Counted from the first letter of the stretch, positions 27,003 to 36,659 are shown. The stretch: DNA of 64,000 nt from Bog-159 sp963707465 (GCA_963707465.1 CAVPQK010000015.1:496001-560000); one strand, 5' to 3'. Translations and numbers: made by a program. The notes: a model not told the origin generated them from the sequence alone.

Positions 27003-27590
27003 ATGCCGCCTGTTGTCGCCTTCTCATGGCCTTACGGCCTTTTCTTCCTGGCCGTCCTGTACTGGGCGTTCGCGCCGGAGTTTCGCATCACCGCGAGGTC
27101 GACTGAACCTTCGATGAGTCCACAGGATGCCGGTTCGAAGTGGCTGATTGCGGTCGGCCAGGGGCTGGCGATGTTGGCTGCGTTCCTGATCGCGGCCAGC
27201 GTGCCGTCGGCGCGTCTCCCGCATCGCTTCGCGCTGTTCTGGGTGGGCCTCGTCGCCATCATCGGGGGCAGCCTGCTGCGCCGCCATTGTTGGCGGATGC
27301 TCGGCGCGAGCTTCACTGGCGCCGTGATCGTCCGGCCGGATCAAGTGGTGGTTGACCGCGGCGCCTACCACTACGTGCGCCATCCATCGTACACGGCGGG
27401 CGCGATCCTCTTCCTCGGCGTAGGACTCGCCCTCGCCAACTGGATCGGCCTAATTGTATTGATGGGCACCCTCTCGGTCGTCTACGGCTATCGCGTCGGC
27501 ATCGAGGAGCGCGCGCTCCTGGCGACGCTGGGCGATTCGTACCGGCGCTACCTACGCCGCACCAAGCGGTTTGTGCCCTTCCTGTTCTAA
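27003..27590 (+). CDS. Isoprenylcysteine-methyltransferase-like membrane protein
   Basis: About 195 residues with four to five membrane segments. The C-terminal block RPDQVVVDRGAYHYVRHPSYTAGAILFLGVGLAL, ending IEERALLATLGDSYRRYLRR, is the ICMT/NnrU-type signature that binds S-adenosylmethionine. The bacterial substrate is usually unknown. The ATG at 27003 is preferred; an earlier start at 26934 would add an Arg-rich stretch. Confidence 0.8.
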   Translation: MPPVVAFSWPYGLFFLAVLYWAFAPEFRITARSTEPSMSPQDAGSKWLIAVGQGLAMLAAFLIAASVPSARLPHRFALFWVGLVAIIGGSLLRRHCWRMLGASFTGAVIVRPDQVVVDRGAYHYVRHPSYTAGAILFLGVGLALANWIGLIVLMGTLSVVYGYRVGIEERALLATLGDSYRRYLRRTKRFVPFLF

Positions 27591-27779
27591 CAACCTGAGC
27601 GCTTCAACGCTTCCAACATTCCAGCGATGAATTCGTCCGGGGCCCCTTCCGGAAGTTGCGCGTCCGCCGGTAAATCGGAAAGCTTGACCTGAGTCCCATA
27701 GGGAGGCGCATGATAGGCAAGATCGGCGCGCACCCTCCGCTCCGGGAAATGTCGGGTATGGCAAGACTCGCAAATGCGC
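27587..27779 (-). pseudogene. 3' fragment of a CxxCH-containing gene
   Basis: A frame without a start codon reads RICESCHTRHFPERRVRAD, then LAYHAPPYGTQVKLSDLP and ends LEALKRSGC before a TAG at 27587-27589. Codon use is protein-like and CESCH is a c-type haem-binding motif. An in-frame stop lies just upstream, so only the last 63 codons of a cytochrome-like gene seem to remain. It shares its last bases with the convergent methyltransferase stop. Confidence 0.4.
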
Positions 27780-27809
27780 TACCTTGAGGGAAGTCCGGGA
27801 AGGAAAGCT

Positions 27810-29450
27810 ATGGCCGCATCCGTCCGACTCGCGTCGGTGCTGAGTTTGATCCTCGGCTTTGCCAATCTTGCCCTTGCACAGGATGCGCTGATCGTGCGCG
27901 CTCCCGCCGGCGCCGTCAAAGGCGAGGCAGCGGCGGGCCTGCACATCTTCCGCGGCTTGCCCTACGCTGCACCTCCCATGGGGCCCCTGCGCTGGAAGCC
28001 ACCCATCCCGCCGCCTGCGTGGCCGGGTGTCCGCGACGCCACCAGGTTCGGGCCCGCATGCTTCCAGCCGAAGCCCAGAGCCGGCAGTATCTATGCGGAT
28101 CCCCCAGCCGAAATGAGCGAGGATTGTTTGTCGCTCAACATTTGGACGCCCGCCGGCGCGCACAACGCTCCCGTCATGGTCTGGATTCACGGCGGATCGT
28201 TGACCAGCGGCGCAGGCAGCGAGACAATCTACGACGGCTCGGCTCTTGCCAGGCGCGGCCTTGTAATCGTAACCATCAATTACCGCTTGGGCGCACTCGG
28301 CTACCTGGCGCATCCCGCACTTAGCGCCGAATCCCCCGACCACATTTCCGGGAATTATGGCCTGCTCGATCAGATCGAGGCCCTCCGATGGGTGCAGCGC
28401 AACATCGCGGCATTCGGTGGCAATTCTGAGAGCGTCACCATCGCGGGCGAGTCCGCGGGAGCACTCAGCGTGATGTACCTCATGGCTTCGCCAGCGGCGC
28501 GCGGCCTCTTTCATAAGGCCATCCTCGAAAGCGCGTATATGATCTCCACGCCGGAACTCCGCGAGAAGCATTTCGGCGAGGAGCCGGCCGAGACGCTTGG
28601 AGTTCGGCTCGCCACCAGGCTGGGGGTGGACGGCATCGCGGGTCTGCGCGGCATGACCCCCGCCACCATCGCGGAGCGGGCGCCGTTAGCCGGGTACCTG
28701 CCGTTCGGAACAATCGATGGACACGTGCTGCCGCGCCAGTTGGTTGATGTGTTCGATCGAGGTGAGCAGGCGCATGTGCCGGTGCTCGTTGGATTCAATA
28801 GCGGTGAAATCCGCTCGTTGCGCTTTCTCGCGCCGCCTGCTCCCGCCACCGAGGCGGCTTATGTCGCCGCCATCCGGGATCGCTACGGCTCGCTCGCCGA
28901 TGCCTTTCTGCGGCTCTACCCATCGTCTGACATTCCGGGGAGCATACTCGCCGAGCCGCGTGACGCGCTCTATGGTTGGACCGCCGAACGCGTCGCCGCC
29001 AAACAGGCCGCCATCGGCGAGCCCGCCTTTCTCTACTTTTTCGATCACGGCTATCCCGCCGCTGAAGCCGCCGGACTGCACGCCTTCCACGCCAGCGAAC
29101 TGCCCTACGTTTTCGGCACGGCCGATCGCACCCCGCCCGCCTGGCCCAAGCCCCCGGCAACGCCCGGGGAACAACGTTTCACCGAGGCCATCGCCGGCTA
29201 TTGGGCGTCCTTCATTCGCACCGGATCCCCGGCCGCCTCGGGCGAAGCCGCCTGGCCGCCCTTCGCTCCCGGAAAGGCATTTATGCAACTGGCGGATACC
29301 CCTCGCCCGGGCGTCAATCCGTTGCCGGGGATGTATGAGCTTCACGAAGAAGTAATGTGCCGGCGCCGTGCTCAGGGCCAGACGCCATGGAATTGGAACG
29401 TCGGTATTATTGCCCCGCCTTTACCCCCGGAATCGCCGGCGTGTCGCTGA
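27810..29450 (+). CDS. Type-B carboxylesterase, secreted
   Basis: 546 residues with a signal peptide (MAASVRLASVLSLILGFANL ... ALAQ). It is an alpha/beta hydrolase of the para-nitrobenzyl esterase/cholinesterase family: FRGLPYAAPPMGPLRWKPP, EDCLSLNIWTP, VMVWIHGGSLTSGAG (oxyanion hole), and the nucleophile Ser215 in IAGESAGALS. The histidine is probably in the HAFHASELPYVFG segment. The ATG at 27810 follows AGGAAAG. It hydrolyses esters of unknown nature, perhaps plant- or lipid-derived. Confidence 0.88.
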   Translation: MAASVRLASVLSLILGFANLALAQDALIVRAPAGAVKGEAAAGLHIFRGLPYAAPPMGPLRWKPPIPPPAWPGVRDATRFGPACFQPKPRAGSIYADPPAEMSEDCLSLNIWTPAGAHNAPVMVWIHGGSLTSGAGSETIYDGSALARRGLVIVTINYRLGALGYLAHPALSAESPDHISGNYGLLDQIEALRWVQRNIAAFGGNSESVTIAGESAGALSVMYLMASPAARGLFHKAILESAYMISTPELREKHFGEEPAETLGVRLATRLGVDGIAGLRGMTPATIAERAPLAGYLPFGTIDGHVLPRQLVDVFDRGEQAHVPVLVGFNSGEIRSLRFLAPPAPATEAAYVAAIRDRYGSLADAFLRLYPSSDIPGSILAEPRDALYGWTAERVAAKQAAIGEPAFLYFFDHGYPAAEAAGLHAFHASELPYVFGTADRTPPAWPKPPATPGEQRFTEAIAGYWASFIRTGSPAASGEAAWPPFAPGKAFMQLADTPRPGVNPLPGMYELHEEVMCRRRAQGQTPWNWNVGIIAPPLPPESPACR

Positions 29451-29485
29451 TCGATGGGCGTAAGGGATGGGTCGGTAAACGGCCC

Positions 29486-29794
29486 TCACGATTTCGAGAA
29501 CGCATGCGCCCCGTGGGTAATGGCTGCCCCCGCACGAAGTGCCGCGGCGACCGTCACCGCTTCCGCGACCTCCGCATCGGTTGCGCCTGCTGTTCGAGCT
29601 TTACCGGAGTGAATCTCGATGCAGTAAGGACATTGCGTAGTGAACGCCACCGCGAGCGCCATCAATTCCTTATACTTCGAAGGGATGGCGCCTTCCGCCA
29701 TGGCGGCTTTGTCAAAGGCCCAGAAAGCTTGCATTGCGGCTGAAGCGTTCGCATCTAGGATCTTAAGTTTTTCGAGATGATTCATGTTGTACAT
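29486..29794 (-). CDS. AhpD-like carboxymuconolactone decarboxylase family protein
   Basis: 102 residues, MYNMNHLEKLKILDANASAA..., all helical. FTTQCPYCIEIHSGKARTAG holds the CxxC with the histidine of AhpD-type peroxidases, and EVAEAVTVAAALRAGAAITHG is the family ending. The cysteine pair suggests disulfide-based peroxide reduction. It stands alone between the esterase (convergent) and the tectonin gene. Confidence 0.85.
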   Translation of the reverse strand: MYNMNHLEKLKILDANASAAMQAFWAFDKAAMAEGAIPSKYKELMALAVAFTTQCPYCIEIHSGKARTAGATDAEVAEAVTVAAALRAGAAITHGAHAFSKS

Positions 29795-29868
29795 AGCGTC
29801 ACCTGATATTTTCAGTACGGCCACAAGCCAGGCGAGCCGTTCCCCAACTAGTCCGCCTGGCCCGCCGG

Positions 29869-30750
29869 TTAATGGATAAATGAAAAGACTGCACCCGCGG
29901 AATTGACTCCCCACACCCCGGCTCCGTACCCGACCGCGATCTGTGCAAGGGAGCCCGGTACGTCGACCACGATCCCGAGGTCGGGGTCGAGGCGGACGAT
30001 ATCTGGATTTGGGTAAGAGATAACGACGCCCCAGACCCCATTCCCCCCAGCCACGATTTGCGTGAACGAAGCTCCGAAGGAAGTCTCGACAAAGCCGGCG
30101 GAGCCTCCGTACCGGTATGCCGTACCCGCACTGTTGATTCCCCACACGTCATTCACTCCTACCGTGATGTGTTGCAGCGTGCCGGCAACCTGCACCCACG
30201 TTTGTGAGGTGAAGTTGTACCGGTAGATTGCACCGGCTGCATTGAGGCCCCAAACATCGCCTCCGCCGGTGCTTATTTGCGTGAGAAAACCCGGAGTACT
30301 ATCGAACGCGAGAGTGCAATAGTTATATCTGAAGATCTCCTGATCCACGTTGACTCCCCAAACTTCATAGGGATGGCAACTGTCCATGTCGCCTTCGCCG
30401 ACCGTAATTTGGGTAAGCTCGCCTACCACTTCAACCAGCTTGTTGGTGGTGTGGTTGAACTGAAAAACCTCGCTCCCGGCGTTGAGTCCCCAGATCTCGT
30501 CATTCTGCTGCAGGTTGCCGCCGCCCACGGCAATCTGGGTAAGCTTTCCCGCCACCTGTGCGAAGCTGGATTTGGAGGCGTTGAAACGAAAGACCTGTTG
30601 GGAACTGTTGATACCCCAGACCTCGGCTCGGCCGGCAGCGACATTTGTGAGGGTGCCGGTGACCTGGTTGAACTGCTGTGCCGATGCAGGGGCGATGACG
30701 GCGGCTCCGTAAGACACGGAAGCAGCCAATATCAAGATTCGACGATTCAT
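29869..30750 (-). CDS. Secreted tectonin-like propeller protein
   Basis: 293 residues with a signal peptide (MNRRILILAASVSYGAAVIA...ASAQ). Six or seven units of about 38 residues carry (E)VWGINSxxxxFRFN...GxLTQIxVG, the tectonin/lectin-like pattern (EVWGINSSQQVFRFNAS, EIWGLNAGSEVFQFNHT, DVWGLNAAGAIYRYNFT, GVWGVNSAGAVFSFIH). It may be a six-bladed propeller with sugar- or surface-binding function. The start has AAGGAGAAAAGG upstream. No enzymatic residues are seen. Confidence 0.8.
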   Translation of the reverse strand: MNRRILILAASVSYGAAVIAPASAQQFNQVTGTLTNVAAGRAEVWGINSSQQVFRFNASKSSFAQVAGKLTQIAVGGGNLQQNDEIWGLNAGSEVFQFNHTTNKLVEVVGELTQITVGEGDMDSCHPYEVWGVNVDQEIFRYNYCTLAFDSTPGFLTQISTGGGDVWGLNAAGAIYRYNFTSQTWVQVAGTLQHITVGVNDVWGINSAGTAYRYGGSAGFVETSFGASFTQIVAGGNGVWGVVISYPNPDIVRLDPDLGIVVDVPGSLAQIAVGYGAGVWGVNSAGAVFSFIH

Positions 30751-30973
30751 ATTTTCCTTTTCTCCTTTTTAGTTAGGAAGGCGGGCCCAAAGACGATCTA
30801 AGATGTCGCGTTCGGACCCGCATCCGGATTCGATTGTCAGGTTTATCCGCCGCCTTGTAAATGTGTAGCGGCTATTCTCTCGATATCCTGTGAGTAGACA
30901 TCGATAACACTGAAAATACACAGCTTGCCTGTCTGCGACGGGGTCATGGTATACTCACTGCGCCTGCTGATTC

Positions 30974-33900
30974 ATGCCTAATTCCACTCGCCTGGGGGTG
31001 CGCCTCTACCGCTTCGGACCGTTCGAGCTCGACGTTCGCTCGGGAGAACTGCGCAAGCACGGTATCCGGCTCCCGTTGCGCGAACAGCCAGTGCGGATTC
31101 TGCTCCTGCTGCTCGATCATCCCGGCGAACTGGTGGAGCGGACCGAGATGCGCGATAAACTCTGGCCGAACGAGACCGTCGTCGAATTCGACCCGGCCAT
31201 CAACAACGCCGTCCGACGGCTGCGCGACGCGCTGGGTGAATCGGCCGAAAAACCGCGCTACATCGAGACGGTGGCGCGCCGCGGTTACCGCTTTCTCGGG
31301 GAAGTGGAGGCGGTCGAGAGGCGCGCCGCGGAACTCCCGGCTGCCCAACCGCCGGAAGCCGACGCCGACGATCTGGAGGGCAAAACCATATCCCACTACC
31401 TCGTGCTCGACAGACTGGGCCGGGGCGGCATGGGCATCGTTTTCCGTGCTAAAGACCTCAAGCTGAAGCGAAACGTGGCGCTGAAGTTCCTGCCTGGAGA
31501 CTACAGCAAGGATGCGCAGCCATTGGAGCGCTTCCAGCAGGAAGCCCGCGCTGCCGCGGCACTGAACCATCCCAACATTTGCACCATCTTTGAGATCGGC
31601 GAGCATCAAAGCCGGCCCTTCATCGCCATGGAACTGCTGGAGGGGCAGACGCTCAAAGACGTTCTAGCCGAAGGGCGGTTGGAGCCTGAGGAGTGGCTGC
31701 GATTGGCGGCGCAAATCGCCGGCGCGCTGGAAGCGGCCCACCGGAGAGGCATCGTACACCGCGACATCAAGCCGGCCAATCTCTTCGTGACCCGCCAGGG
31801 GCAGGCCAAGATCCTGGACTTCGGCCTGGCAAAGCTGCTGTCCGGACATTCCTTAAACACCGTCCACCAGACGCCTGTGGAAGAGGTCGCGGTCATGGCC
31901 TCCCCGCCGCAGACATTCGCCAGCTCCCCCGTAGGCACGGTGGCCTACATGTCGCCCGAGCAGACGCGGGGCGAGGACGTGGACGCGCGTTCCGACATTT
32001 TCAGCCTCGGTGTAGTCCTTTATGAAATGGCCGGCGGAAAGCGGGCTTTCGGCGGTGCGTCGGCGGCGGCGATTATGGACGCCATTTTGAAAGACGATCC
32101 GCCCGTATTGCCAGCCCTGCCGGAGGCTCTGGATCGGGTCATACGCCATTGCCTGGAGAAGGATCCGGATGGCCGGTTTCAATCCGCCGCCGATCTCGGA
32201 CTGGCATTGGTGTCATTGTCGGCGCCGCCCATAACCGCCGCCCAGCCCAAACCCGGTGGGCCTATGGCGCGGGCGCGAACGGCACTGCTGGTGGGGGGAT
32301 TGGCGCTGACAGTGGCCGCCGGTGCGGCCCTGGGTGTGTGGTGGCAGCGCTCCCGAGAGCCCGGCATGTTGCAGACCAGCGCCGTTCGCTACCTCACCTA
32401 CTCGAATTGCGATCATTCCCCGGCTGCCTCACCCGACGGCCGCCTGATTGCGTTTAGTTCCGACCGGGACGGCCAGCGACGCATCTGGCTGAAGGAAATC
32501 GCCAGTGGCAGCGAAGTTCCGCTGACCACCGGAGGTCCCGACGATTTCCCAAGATTCTCGAGCGACGGATCGGTGGTCCTGTTCACGCGGGGCTACGGGC
32601 TATACCGCATATCCACCGTGGGTGGCGAGGCGAAGAAACTGGTCGACGATGCGGTATCCGGCGACTGGTCGCCCGATGGGACCAAGATCGCCTTCGTGCG
32701 CTGGAGTTTCGAGGAAGGCGTTACCAGCACGGAGATCCGTACCGTTAGTGCCGGCGGAGGGGACCCGCAAGAGATCGCGCACGTGCCCAACTATACGCTG
32801 AACTTCCCGCGCTGGTCCCCGGATGGCAGGCTCATCGCGGCGGTGGATTTGACGGCGCCGCTCGCCGCGGCCTACCGTTATGTGGACGCCACGAAAACCG
32901 AAAAAGCCGCCCTGATAGGGCGATCCGGAATTCCATCCTCCATCTTTCTGGCCGGGCCCGGCCCAAACCAGGTGCGCTCGGTCGCTCCACCGCCCGGGGG
33001 AACCGCCATCTCGTCGCTTGCCTGGCTCGATCCCGATGTGGTGGTTTATTCCCAGGCGGATTCTGTTAGCGGCAGTGCCGGCCGCATCGTGCGCCACAAC
33101 CTCCGTTCGGGAGCCTGGCAAACGCTGTTGTTGAGCCCCCAGTCGAGCGCCGTGCTGGACATCTCGGGCCCCGGCCGCATCGTTTTCGACGTGGACCCCA
33201 CATCGGCGCCTGAGAGCCTACGGGAATTCTCACGGAAAGACAAGGCCGGCTTCACCCCCACGCGTTGGTTGACGCGCGGCAACAGCCGGGACCGCCAGCC
33301 GGTCTATTCTCCGGACGGAGAATGGGTATTGTTCTCTTCCAATCGCAGCGGCAACCAGGATCTCTGGGAAGTCTCTACCAAAGCCGGGGCCTTGCGCCGC
33401 ATCACAGACGATCCGGGGGATGACTGGGATCCGGCGTTTACGCCGGACGGCAGGAAAATCCTGTGGGCATCCAGCCGTGCAGGGCATTTGGAGATCTGGA
33501 TGGCGGAAGTGGATGGCAGCAATGCCCGGCAGGTCACGCATGATGGACTGGATGCGGAAAATCCGACTATGACGCCCGACGGCAATTGGATTGTGTATTC
33601 CACGGCGAATCCTGAAAAAAAGGGCATCTGGAAGATTCATCCGGATGGCGCCGGGGCCACCCGGCTGGTGATGGCGGACGACGTGATTCCCGACGTGTCT
33701 CCCGATGGAAAATATGCGGCGCATATCGGCGTGTCCGTCAGCCCGTTGAAAGTGGTGCGAATCGACGACGGGGCGGTGGTGCCTTTTAGCATCGGGAACG
33801 CCTTTCGGCCGCGCTGGATGCCGGACGGGCAGGCCATCGCGTTCGTAGGTCTCGACGAGAAAGGCGGGACGGGAGTTTTCGTGCAGGATTTCATTCCAGG

Positions 33901-34081
33901 CCAAAACACCAACCGCACCCGCCGCGTCCTCGTAGGTTCGGACCCGGAGACGCCCACCGAATCTTTCGGCATTTCGCCGGACGGCTCGCGGATCACTGTG
34001 GGCAGCCAGGAGTCCCGCTACAGCCTCATGCTGGCCGAGCGGGTGCCTGGCATCGCGGCGCCGGCTCGGCGCGTACCATGA
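30974..34081 (+). CDS. OmpR-type DNA-binding domain, Ser/Thr kinase and TolB-propeller fusion
   Basis: 1035 residues. Residues 10-110 form a winged helix (FGPFELDVRSGELRKHGIRL ... RYIETVARRGYRFLG). Residues about 140-412 are a Hanks-type kinase with GRGGMG (149-154), Lys171, HRDIKPAN (262-269), DFG (282-284) and GTVAYMSPEQ. A single membrane span (about 436-457) follows, then an extracytoplasmic propeller of TolB/WD40-like blades (SPDGRLIAFSSDRDG; SPDGEWVLFSSNRSGNQDLW). The design suggests sensing outside, phosphorylation inside, and possible direct DNA binding. Such three-part proteins are very common in Acidobacteriota. It is intact. Confidence 0.9.
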   Translation: MPNSTRLGVRLYRFGPFELDVRSGELRKHGIRLPLREQPVRILLLLLDHPGELVERTEMRDKLWPNETVVEFDPAINNAVRRLRDALGESAEKPRYIETVARRGYRFLGEVEAVERRAAELPAAQPPEADADDLEGKTISHYLVLDRLGRGGMGIVFRAKDLKLKRNVALKFLPGDYSKDAQPLERFQQEARAAAALNHPNICTIFEIGEHQSRPFIAMELLEGQTLKDVLAEGRLEPEEWLRLAAQIAGALEAAHRRGIVHRDIKPANLFVTRQGQAKILDFGLAKLLSGHSLNTVHQTPVEEVAVMASPPQTFASSPVGTVAYMSPEQTRGEDVDARSDIFSLGVVLYEMAGGKRAFGGASAAAIMDAILKDDPPVLPALPEALDRVIRHCLEKDPDGRFQSAADLGLALVSLSAPPITAAQPKPGGPMARARTALLVGGLALTVAAGAALGVWWQRSREPGMLQTSAVRYLTYSNCDHSPAASPDGRLIAFSSDRDGQRRIWLKEIASGSEVPLTTGGPDDFPRFSSDGSVVLFTRGYGLYRISTVGGEAKKLVDDAVSGDWSPDGTKIAFVRWSFEEGVTSTEIRTVSAGGGDPQEIAHVPNYTLNFPRWSPDGRLIAAVDLTAPLAAAYRYVDATKTEKAALIGRSGIPSSIFLAGPGPNQVRSVAPPPGGTAISSLAWLDPDVVVYSQADSVSGSAGRIVRHNLRSGAWQTLLLSPQSSAVLDISGPGRIVFDVDPTSAPESLREFSRKDKAGFTPTRWLTRGNSRDRQPVYSPDGEWVLFSSNRSGNQDLWEVSTKAGALRRITDDPGDDWDPAFTPDGRKILWASSRAGHLEIWMAEVDGSNARQVTHDGLDAENPTMTPDGNWIVYSTANPEKKGIWKIHPDGAGATRLVMADDVIPDVSPDGKYAAHIGVSVSPLKVVRIDDGAVVPFSIGNAFRPRWMPDGQAIAFVGLDEKGGTGVFVQDFIPGQNTNRTRRVLVGSDPETPTESFGISPDGSRITVGSQESRYSLMLAERVPGIAAPARRVP

Positions 34082-34149
34082 GAACGGTGCGTTGGAGCCC
34101 AAATCCGTCCTCCCCCTTGAGTCCACCAGGAACGGCTGAAGACAGTTAT

Positions 34150-34400
34150 TCATGGCCTGCGCATCAGCGGAGAGCTCAAGCCGCAGCGCGTTCGTCCGCA
34201 CCGCAATCCAGCGCGAATTGGCCGGTTGCGAACGCAATGCCGATGCAGCCGAGCAGAGAATCGCCGCGATTCTGGACAAAGCCCACAGAAATTCACAATT
34301 TGCGGATCGGCCAGCAGGCGTTATGCGCGTTCGCGGACGTGCTCGCGAAGACGTTTCTGACTTGTGTGCCTGTGCATGCACGCTACCTTCTTGTAGTCGT
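34150..34400 (+). pseudogene. Remnant of a CopG-like (ribbon-helix-helix) gene
   Basis: One frame reads SAESSSRSAFVRTAIQRELA followed by AEQRIAAILDKAH, typical of CopG-like proteins. After about 34285 the sense passes to another frame (EIHNLRIGQQALCAFADVLA, then KTFLTCVP). The N-terminal strand and the tail are missing. It lies directly after the kinase stop. The reconstruction is by eye. Confidence 0.4.
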
Positions 34401-34862
34401 GGCTCGGTTCTCAAGGGGGCGACGGGCCTTTTTCTTGGCGATTGTCCGCGGGCGATGCGACTCGCGAAGTTCAGCCAGAAAATCTGCCCTTAGCTTCGGT
34501 CCTCCTTCTTTCAGCAACTGAGGCAGACCCCTCAGCCCAGATCCCGGCACGTGCTTTTGCCCCCATGCGCTCATCTCCATCAGGAGAGGAAGCAAGTCGA
34601 TGCCTTTCTCCGTAAGACTGTAAATAGCTTTCTGCTTATGGCTGGGATCAGGAGACTTGACGACGACCCCTAGCTTGACGAGCTTTTGCAGACGATCGGC
34701 CAAAATATTCGACGCAATCCCTTCCTGAGAGTCGGTAAGGAGCTCGCGAAAATGCCTTCGATTCATGAACATGATGTCGCGGATGACGAGTAGACTCCAT
34801 TGATCGCCAAACATTTCGACCATTCGGTTCATAACGCACTCTGACCTGTGACCTTTGCGCAC
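34383..34862 (-). CDS. HxlR-family transcriptional regulator
   Basis: About 159 residues from the GTG at 34862; the frame stays open upstream to 34994. The HxlR winged helix is clear: MFGDQWSLLVIRDIMFMNRR, FRELLTDSQEGIASNILADR and AIYSLTEKGIDLLPLLMEMS. The usual first cysteine is present in HRSECVMNRM. The tail is Lys/Arg-rich. The neighbour in the divergent direction is a secreted repeat protein; the regulated gene is unknown. Confidence 0.82.
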   Translation of the reverse strand: MRKGHRSECVMNRMVEMFGDQWSLLVIRDIMFMNRRHFRELLTDSQEGIASNILADRLQKLVKLGVVVKSPDPSHKQKAIYSLTEKGIDLLPLLMEMSAWGQKHVPGSGLRGLPQLLKEGGPKLRADFLAELRESHRPRTIAKKKARRPLENRATTTRR

Positions 34863-34923
34863 GCTGCCTCCACTGCGGCGGGGTGTTACTTCCAAGGACG
34901 ATTGTACAACTGTTTGCGACTGA

Positions 34924-35023
34924 GAACCAGTTGCGTTTGCGACTGCTTCTTTCTGATTGGCAGTCTTCCAGCCGAGACAGACATCCAGGAACAATCAAAC
35001 TGATTGCTACATACAACCAGTTG
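34924..35023. promoter_or_regulatory. Possible operator repeats upstream of the HxlR gene
   Basis: CAACCAGTTG (35014-35023), an inverted repeat with a 2-base centre, and a near copy GAACCAGTTG (34924-34933) lie 90 bases apart upstream of the regulator. Autoregulation through such sites is plausible but not shown. The rest of 34863-35326 (464 bases) shows no gene. Confidence 0.3.
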
Positions 35024-35326
35024 CATAAAACAACCAGAATATTCTTTCTCATAGAATCGGCGCTGCTAACAGTCCGGTTTTTTGTAGATGTGCAGGCGGA
35101 TTTCCGCAGTCAAGTTTGTGGAACAAATGTGATTGCGGATCACGCTTTTGCGGAATTGCGTTGCGCGCCAGTGTGTTATCCCTGCGTTCCCTGGCGCCGT
35201 AACCGGGGCCGAGGATCGGCGATCGACGACGCAGTTGATGGCACCTCAAATGCTCTTGAATACTTCGTACGCGCAATAGCACGCGCGCTCAAACACCAAC
35301 CACCGAATCAAAACCCAGGAGGAGAT

Positions 35327-36430
35327 ATGAATCGACGGCAGGTTTTTAAAGCAGCAAGTGTACTTCTTGCATGTGGTTTAGCAAGCGCTCAAACCATTAC
35401 CACATTTAGTATTCCGGGCGCGGGCACAGGCGCCGGACAGGGCACGGGGGGCTTTGGCATCAACCCGCAGGGGACTGTCGTGGGATCCTACCTTGACGAC
35501 AACAACGTTTTTCACGGCTTCCAGTGCGTTTCAGGCTGCGGTTCGCTCAGCACCATCACCAAGTATGACGCTCCGGGCGCGGGAACAGGGGCAAACCAGG
35601 GCACTATCAGTTTCAGCATCAACCCGTTCGGAGTGGTTGTGGGTTACTACATTGATGCAAATAGCGTGGCGCATGGCTTCGCGACTGCTCCTCCGTTCAA
35701 GGAATTCGCCACTTTGAACGAGCCGGACGCCGGGCAAGGCGCTGGCCAGGGCACTTTCGCGGGCAACGTCAACCTGGGCGGGGAGATCGCTGGATACTAC
35801 GTTGACGCAAACGGTGTGGCCCACGGCTTCGTCACGGCTCCGCCTTACGACACCTTCACCTCATACGATCCCAAAGGCTCCGTAAACACGTTTTCCGCAA
35901 TCGCCAGCGCTCTCAACACAGAAGGGGCGGTGACGGGAACCTACGTTGATGCGACCGGCGCGCTCCACGCGTACGTGCGCGCTGCGGACGGCAAGATTGA
36001 CGAATACAACGTGATGGGCGCAGGCACAGGTTCCGGCCAAGGCACGTCACCGTCAAGCATCGACGACCTGGAAGGGACTGCCGGAAACTACATTGATGCA
36101 AGCGGCGTGAATCACGGGTTCCTGCGCCGCCGGTTCGGCGACATCACTACCTTCAACGTTTCGGACGCGGGAACAAGTTCCGGCCAGGGTACCATACCTG
36201 AGGGCATCGACCTGATGGGGGAGATCACAGGACAATACATTGACTCGAACGGCGTGAATCACGGCTTCGTGCGGAGTCCGTCCGGCGACATCACCACCTT
36301 CGACGCTCCGGGAGCGGGGACGGGCGCTGGCCAGGGCACCCTTCCTGAGACCCCTAACGTGTTTGGGGTGATCACCGGACAGTATATTGACTCAAATAAT
36401 GTACATTTCGGCTTCCTGCGCACCCCGTAA
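35327..36430 (+). CDS. Secreted protein of GAGTGxGQGT repeats
   Basis: 367 residues with a signal peptide (MNRRQVFKAASVLLACGLAS). The rest is seven units of about 50 residues, each FDAPGAGTGAGQGT followed by a strand-rich half with IN..G.VVGxYxDxNxVxHGF. An AGGAGGAG site five bases before the ATG at 35327 fixes the start although the frame is open far upstream. Similar extracellular repeat families are frequent in Acidobacteriota; no enzymatic motif is seen. A strong terminator follows at 36481. Confidence 0.8.
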   Translation: MNRRQVFKAASVLLACGLASAQTITTFSIPGAGTGAGQGTGGFGINPQGTVVGSYLDDNNVFHGFQCVSGCGSLSTITKYDAPGAGTGANQGTISFSINPFGVVVGYYIDANSVAHGFATAPPFKEFATLNEPDAGQGAGQGTFAGNVNLGGEIAGYYVDANGVAHGFVTAPPYDTFTSYDPKGSVNTFSAIASALNTEGAVTGTYVDATGALHAYVRAADGKIDEYNVMGAGTGSGQGTSPSSIDDLEGTAGNYIDASGVNHGFLRRRFGDITTFNVSDAGTSSGQGTIPEGIDLMGEITGQYIDSNGVNHGFVRSPSGDITTFDAPGAGTGAGQGTLPETPNVFGVITGQYIDSNNVHFGFLRTP

Positions 36431-36480
36431 CCCCGCGCTGGGTAAACCGGCGTCAACAGTGTAGGTTGATTGAACCTTCA

Positions 36481-36507
36481 GCCGCCGGGCTCAACCCGGC
36501 GGCTTTT
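36481..36507 (+). terminator. Rho-independent terminator
   Basis: A perfect 9-bp stem GCCGCCGGG/CCCGGCGGC with loop CTCAA is followed directly by TTTT. It lies 51 bases after the stop of the repeat-protein gene. Confidence 0.85.
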
Positions 36508-36524
36508 CTTGATTCATAAGCATC

Positions 36525-36659
36525 ACGAAGGATCTGTTGCAAACGGTCGCACTCCACGGTCCCGTCGCTGCGGGCGAGCACGGGTACCTTGTAGTCAAAC
36601 TCACGGAGGGATGAGCACATCCGATCTACGGCGGGGAAACGGGCGAACCAATCGGGCAC
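36525..36659 (-). pseudogene. Possible ParB-like domain fragment
   Basis: The short frame RMCSSLREFDYKVPVLARSD followed by GTVECDR resembles the start of ParB/Srx-type domains (SIREFGFxxPVLARxDG), as found in phage and mobile-element proteins. It then loses similarity and runs into the terminator on the other strand. Too short to be functional; treat as a weak hint of mobile-element debris. Confidence 0.3.

Noticed and set aside
36453..36530. Continuation of the ParB-like fragment as a 68-residue gene
   Set aside because: Its end overlaps a perfect rho-independent terminator on the other strand and loses similarity.
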